From NCBI GenBank assembly GCA_012511735.1, contig JAAZFK010000182.1, forward strand, positions 1-9,939: a stretch of 9,939 bases of DNA, written 5' to 3'. Positions 7,601 to 9,939 of the stretch are shown piece after piece; within the stretch, counting starts at the first letter, position 1; each line of letters opens with the position of its first letter. The notes below the pieces were generated by a model. It did no database searches and had not been told where the DNA came from. It was given only the letters and a program-made list of their open reading frames with translations. Position numbers and translations under genes: made by a program. Source of the DNA: Clostridiaceae bacterium (GTDB taxonomy: Bacteria > Bacillota > Clostridia > Saccharofermentanales > DTU023).

Positions 7601-7831
7601 CAACAGGTCTTGTTTTACGCATACGGCTCACGCGAGGCAACCTTGGTTTTCGCCTTGAATCTGGATCGGGTCAGCCACCTGGTTTCGCTCCAGGGCCTGA
7701 ACCGGCAAGCGTCAACCTACGAATTATATGACCATCGCGGCAACCGCATCAGTCAGGGCGACTGGGGCCGCAAACGCGACAATTTTACCTTGCTGCCGGG
7801 AGGTGTTCTGGTGGTAAGACAGGGATCATGA
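4682..7831 (+). CDS. Large membrane-anchored extracellular protein: Asp-box propeller-like region, jelly-roll-like segment, degenerate glycosidase-like barrel
   Basis: The product is 1049 residues. The N-terminus is basic (MRRFWSIPISLRRR) and is followed by one hydrophobic helix at about 16-38, with no cleavage site I can identify. This predicts a single membrane anchor with the rest outside. Residues of about 150-450 look like a beta-propeller, with Asp-box (BNR)-like motifs SPDGVNW (228-234), a weaker SSNGIQW (313-319) and SSKDGGRSW (395-403). Residues of about 540-660 resemble a carbohydrate-binding jelly roll ending TLYLDNIWFG. From about 675 the protein resembles GH51-type arabinofuranosidase barrels: DVIRLD, PWLVVDLNVTASELAHLVEYLAGS (730 on), FGKLRS. 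The usual catalytic IGNE motif reads IELTD (780-784), so catalysis is doubtful. A beta-sandwich-like tail follows. It starts one base after the CPBP gene. The domain calls are by eye and tentative; the architecture as a whole is not one I recognise. Confidence 0.6.
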   Translation: MRRFWSIPISLRRRTALTASAILLVIALVVLGIVWQAAGLLSSRKASLVQVSDRTASQLALSGTGMNLTGLPATNLVTNGSFSPIIRHVHYFASDGRPGELHIKMSEARSRVPLTQDYYTGASFSLFRESLSEMKQINQGSITGYEAGIMSGKRGISLPAELEGTRWMDFAQQDGTIYACGTEGALIKLPRDGEPEQMDFRFSVNLTAMAAGKEGLLAGDAQGKLYASPDGVNWNLIMQSQRDYAIGAIEYIDIPDYDNGFFLASGGPGELFFGYPSGMEQLSFPLDGQVTALVRAGDGIIYALEDQGRVASSSNGIQWQIEESLSSDQAWLAGKAGAGLTLFAGRGGRIAIKPDKGAARFLEPQGMDVGSDPTEIMIMSSGKFILLTSKGGLFSSKDGGRSWTGENPFEESRIEGFELFPTGDILLARRDGELILGELTAQIRFDPPLEGGSVVAGDLMTISLTELPGLDTSQVSGTLREEPLPAGEWAISGGASFLTSQDIHAGREGYDSGGSCALSYDLPDPELDSEPIVKALFSIHQGTATAIPVNNPDRSYLSARLTQKLDLSRLLASDALPFYRLEFDLRTEGDIDGPVEVWFSGSMPAVGELVKHTGDAWQHRRLSLLFPRALKADDEIWINFGFAGSGTLYLDNIWFGRNDDAPGALSSLLAEQKEAWPDVIRLDAVPIGRSGYGEEAWCLPEGSGHAMGTDEGAHNLGAALQFVEAQRASPWLVVDLNVTASELAHLVEYLAGSPLSAFGKLRSRDGAIGRWTDEFNLIYIELTDCGQVLPNDASRANYVHWMMDQIRAAPDFAAIRNQVFFIDAMHYEDGRSHTSADYHAGDLRLSQPLDSRQALEETLNDWINSIPRRGTSGGVIVPELIRSVIFDLQPEQLRLVDAVGALLADLGDNTALALLDADYSDRDYLQKRSVAGSALQAVRGLSGLQLLEEPVLIRSGQGPAGQEAAAGDQEEDDQQVLFYAYGSREATLVFALNLDRVSHLVSLQGLNRQASTYELYDHRGNRISQGDWGRKRDNFTLLPGGVLVVRQGS

Positions 7832-7843
7832 GGGGGTAGTGAT

Positions 7844-8749
7844 ATGGCATGGCTTGATGTTTTAAAGAGCGTACTTTATGGAATCGTTGAGGGGGTGACC
7901 GAGTGGCTGCCTATCAGCAGCACGGGACATCTTCTGATCCTGGAGAGGTTGGTCCCCTTTACAGCCGGCGGTGACGCCATCAGCAATCAGCGGTTCTTTT
8001 CCTTCTTCCTGATTGTCATCCAGCTGGGCGCTGTCCTGGCAGTCGTCGTCACCTTCTGGCGCCAGCTTTGGCCCTTTCCCTCCCGCAAGCGTGCCGCTCA
8101 CCTCCAGGAGCCGGGGCAAGCGGGGAAGACGTCCGGCTTTCTGACGGTGGATCACGGCATCCTGAGGCTTTGGGTCATGATCCTGATCGCCTGTGTGCCT
8201 GCCGCCATCATCGGACTCCTCTTTGATGACAAGATCGAGGCCATCTTCTACAACCCGTGGACGGTGGCGGTTATGCTGATCCTGGTGGGTCTGGCCTTCC
8301 TGGCCATTGAGTTCTACATCAGGTGGAAGCAGCGCCAGCCTTCCATCCGTACCATCGACCAGATCGACTGGCGATCCGCGCTCTTGATCGGCCTCTTTCA
8401 GGTGATCGCGGCTGTTTTGCCCGGCACATCACGTTCTGGCGCCACCATCGTAGGAGGACTCTTGATTGGCATGTCACGGCCGGTCGCCGCCAGCTTCACT
8501 TTCTTCCTGGCCGTGCCCGTCATGGCTGGGGCCAGCCTTCTGAAGATTCTCAAGATCGGGTTGGATTTCAACCTGGTTCAATGGCTTTCCATCCTGGTGG
8601 GGATGGGAGTGGCCTATCTGGTGTCCATCCTGATCATCCGCTTCCTCCTCAATTACATCAGGCGGCACGACTTCCGGATTTTCGCCTTCTACAGGATCCT
8701 GCTGGGAGCCATCCTGATCACGGCCGCTCTGGTAGGACTGTTGAGATGA
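7844..8749 (+). CDS. uppP: Undecaprenyl-diphosphatase UppP (BacA family)
   Basis: UppP dephosphorylates undecaprenyl diphosphate at the membrane to regenerate the lipid carrier for peptidoglycan and other surface polymers; higher levels give bacitracin resistance. The 301-residue polytopic protein has both signatures: EGVTEWLPISSTGH (16-29, with E16 and E20) and PGTSRSG (193-199, with R197). These contain the residues known to be needed for activity, and all are intact. It is about 30 residues longer than many homologues, partly because of a polar loop at about 79-107 (PSRKRAAHLQEPGQAGKTSG). The ATG at 7844 has a strong AGGGGGT (7831-7837) overlapping the upstream stop codon. It is the one gene in the 3721-9809 run whose biochemical role is clear, and it ties the run to envelope polymer synthesis. 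Confidence 0.95.
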   Translation: MAWLDVLKSVLYGIVEGVTEWLPISSTGHLLILERLVPFTAGGDAISNQRFFSFFLIVIQLGAVLAVVVTFWRQLWPFPSRKRAAHLQEPGQAGKTSGFLTVDHGILRLWVMILIACVPAAIIGLLFDDKIEAIFYNPWTVAVMLILVGLAFLAIEFYIRWKQRQPSIRTIDQIDWRSALLIGLFQVIAAVLPGTSRSGATIVGGLLIGMSRPVAASFTFFLAVPVMAGASLLKILKIGLDFNLVQWLSILVGMGVAYLVSILIIRFLLNYIRRHDFRIFAFYRILLGAILITAALVGLLR

Positions 8750-8756
8750 GGAAACC

Positions 8757-9809
8757 ATGAAGACTTATACCAGAGCTGATTTCTTTTTGGACCTGTCCCA
8801 AACGGCGGTCCCCGATGAGAACAGGATCCGGCAGGTGTCAGAAACCTGGACGCTGCAGGGAAGAACCGGCTTGTTGACGACACTCCATGCCCGGTTGACC
8901 GGCTGGATCGACCGGGATTCCTGGAATGTCAAGGACCGCGCCTTCTTTCTTTTCGCCTCGGACAGCGGCCTCATGGATGAGGGAGGCCTGTCGTCAACAG
9001 GGGACAGATCCACCGCGCGTGAAGTCCTCTCGCTCTCCCGGGGCAACCACCCGGTTAACATACTGGCCCGGCTGACCGATAGCCGACTGGTCACAGTGAA
9101 TATGGGCAGCCGGGGACTGGACTCTCTCGGGCAAGTAATCCAGCTGCCGGTCATGGAGGGGGGATCCCTGAATCCGGTGGAGGAGGACGCCATGACCGAG
9201 GAGGCCATGATGACGGCCATCAGGGCAGGCATGGAACTGGCCTCACAAGCGGCAGACCAGGGGTTGACGCTCCTTGCCGCCGACGGCATGTCCGAAAGCG
9301 GCCGCTTGATCGCGACGGCGGTCCTGTCCGTTTATTTCGACCGGGCGCCCGAAGACCTGATGGAAAGGGATCCCGATCTGCCGGATCAGCTGTTCGACCG
9401 CAGGGCTTATGTCTTAAGCTCGGCGATCGCCCGAAGAGCACCCAATCCATACAATACGCTGGACGTTTTGAGGCAGCTGGGAAACCTCGAGCTGGCTTCC
9501 ATGACAGGTTTTTTCGCGGGCGCGGCACTTTACGGCCTGCCTGTTCTGCTGGGGGGCCGGGTCTCCCTGACCGCCGCCCTGACACTGGTCAGACTCATCC
9601 CCGAAAGCCGGCCACTTTTTTTCGCCACGCATCAAGCGGGGGATCCGGGATCCGAACTGGCCTTAAGGGAATTGGGATTGACGCCTGTCATTGACGACCG
9701 GGCACCCTTTTCAGGCCGGGCGAGCGCCCTCTCTCTCCTGCCCCTGCTCGACCTTACCTGCGCTCTGTATCATGAGTTGGAGGACGGGTTGGAAAAGGAC
9801 TCTTTTTGA
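8757..9809 (+). CDS. CobT-family (NaMN:DMB phosphoribosyltransferase-like) protein lacking the expected active-site residues
   Basis: The 350 residues follow the whole length of CobT, which activates dimethylbenzimidazole for the lower loop of cobalamin. Matching regions are ASDSGLMDEGGLSS (67-80, usual AGDHGV..GVS), NHPVNILARLTDSRLVTVNMG (97-117), LLAADGMSESGRLIATA (172-188), DVLRQLGNLELASMTGFFAGA (236-256), PVLLGGRVSLTAAL (262-275), FFATHQAGDPGSELALRELGL (288-308) and SGRASALSLLPLLD (319-332). The family's functional signatures are changed. The DHG histidine is Ser (SDSG). The glycine-rich GEMGIGNTT loop reads ADGMSESGR. LGEGTGA, which holds the catalytic Glu (E317 in Salmonella CobT), has no Glu here (FSGRASA, 318-324). 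It therefore looks like a pseudo-enzyme or an enzyme of changed specificity. GAGG 5 bases before the ATG overlaps the uppP stop codon. No other cobamide gene is in the window. Confidence 0.8.
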   Translation: MKTYTRADFFLDLSQTAVPDENRIRQVSETWTLQGRTGLLTTLHARLTGWIDRDSWNVKDRAFFLFASDSGLMDEGGLSSTGDRSTAREVLSLSRGNHPVNILARLTDSRLVTVNMGSRGLDSLGQVIQLPVMEGGSLNPVEEDAMTEEAMMTAIRAGMELASQAADQGLTLLAADGMSESGRLIATAVLSVYFDRAPEDLMERDPDLPDQLFDRRAYVLSSAIARRAPNPYNTLDVLRQLGNLELASMTGFFAGAALYGLPVLLGGRVSLTAALTLVRLIPESRPLFFATHQAGDPGSELALRELGLTPVIDDRAPFSGRASALSLLPLLDLTCALYHELEDGLEKDSF

Positions 9810-9810
9810 T

Positions 9811-9840
9811 TTGACAAAAGCGAAATGACACTGATATGAT
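9811..9840 (+). promoter_or_regulatory. Strong promoter for tRNA-Met, with a dyad over the -10 box
   Basis: A consensus -35 TTGACA (9811-9816) and an extended -10 TGATATGAT (9832-9840, hexamer 9835-9840) are separated by 18 bases. The -35 starts one base past the preceding stop codon. Transcription should begin at about 9847, some 19 bases before the tRNA. ACACTGA (9828-9834) and TCAGTGT (9841-9847) form a 7-bp inverted repeat centred on the -10 hexamer. Confidence 0.85.
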
Positions 9841-9865
9841 TCAGTGTGTTGCGCTGGAGGCAAAC

Positions 9866-9939
9866 GGCGGTATAGCTCAGTTGGCCAGAGCATTCGGTTC
9901 ATACCCGAAGTGTCACAGGTTCAAATCCTGTTGCCGCCA
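9866..9939 (+). tRNA. tRNA-Met(CAU), elongator type
   Basis: A full cloverleaf is visible. The acceptor arm is GGCGGTA paired with TGCCGCC (one G-T pair), the D stem is GCTC/GAGC, and the anticodon stem is TTCGG/CCGAA around loop TTCATAC with anticodon CAT at 9900-9902. The variable loop is GTGTC, the T stem is ACAGG/CCTGT with loop TTCAAAT, and the discriminator A is the last base of the window. It is not an initiator: position 1-72 is a G-C pair and the anticodon stem lacks the GGG/CCC run. The TTCATAC loop and the GGCGG acceptor fit elongator Met better than the lysidine-modified tRNA-Ile2. Whether CCA is encoded, and whether more tRNAs follow, lies beyond the window. Confidence 0.95.

Noticed and set aside
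8765..9289. Minus-strand open frame of 174 codons opposite the CobT-like gene
   Set aside because: It is antisense to a clear family match, is Ser/Arg-rich and has no recognisable motif.
9785..9808. AAAAG-GAC-TCTTTTT as a terminator after the CobT-like gene
   Set aside because: The possible stem is short, AT-rich and inside the coding end, so it would be unstable.
9866..9939. CAU tRNA as initiator tRNA or as lysidine-type tRNA-Ile2
   Set aside because: The 1-72 pair is G-C, the anticodon stem lacks the initiator GC run, and the TTCATAC loop and acceptor match elongator Met better.

Overview
The window looks like chromosomal DNA from a GC-rich member of the Firmicutes (Bacillota), most likely an uncultured Clostridia-type anaerobe. 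The evidence is the gene set: secG, a mtaB-type tRNA methylthiotransferase, and an ireB-ruvX-DUF1292 cluster like the yrzL-yrrK-yrzB block of Firmicutes. Strong GGAGG ribosome binding sites and TG-extended -10 promoters fit this. All genes lie on the + strand. There are no signs of phage, insertion sequences, CRISPR or plasmid functions.

Layout. Positions 1-435 hold the 3' end of a MATE-family efflux transporter gene. Next comes secG (513-770), with its own extended -10 promoter and a clear intrinsic terminator. mtaB (856-2169) follows, then a housekeeping block: ireB (2217-2468), overlapped by ruvX (2422-2928), then two overlapping DUF1292 genes (3005-3367 and 3342-3692). A near-consensus extended -10 promoter overlaps the ruvX stop codon. 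A perfect 28-bp palindrome lies at the predicted 5' end of the DUF1292 mRNA.

The second half is a tightly packed run of envelope-type genes with gaps of 1 to 12 bases: a CPBP-family intramembrane protease (3721-4680), a 1049-residue membrane-anchored extracellular protein (4682-7831), the undecaprenyl-diphosphatase uppP (7844-8749), and a CobT-family protein (8757-9809). The large protein carries Asp-box motifs, a jelly-roll-like segment and what looks like a degenerate glycosidase barrel. The CobT-family protein keeps the family scaffold but has lost the residues expected at its active site. A strong promoter then drives an elongator tRNA-Met gene (9866-9939) that ends at the window edge.

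The most unusual part is 3721-9809. Two of its four genes look like enzyme folds without the family's catalytic signatures, and they are packed with a membrane protease and the lipid-carrier recycling phosphatase. No system I can name has this composition. A shared role at the cell envelope is inference from gene packing only.
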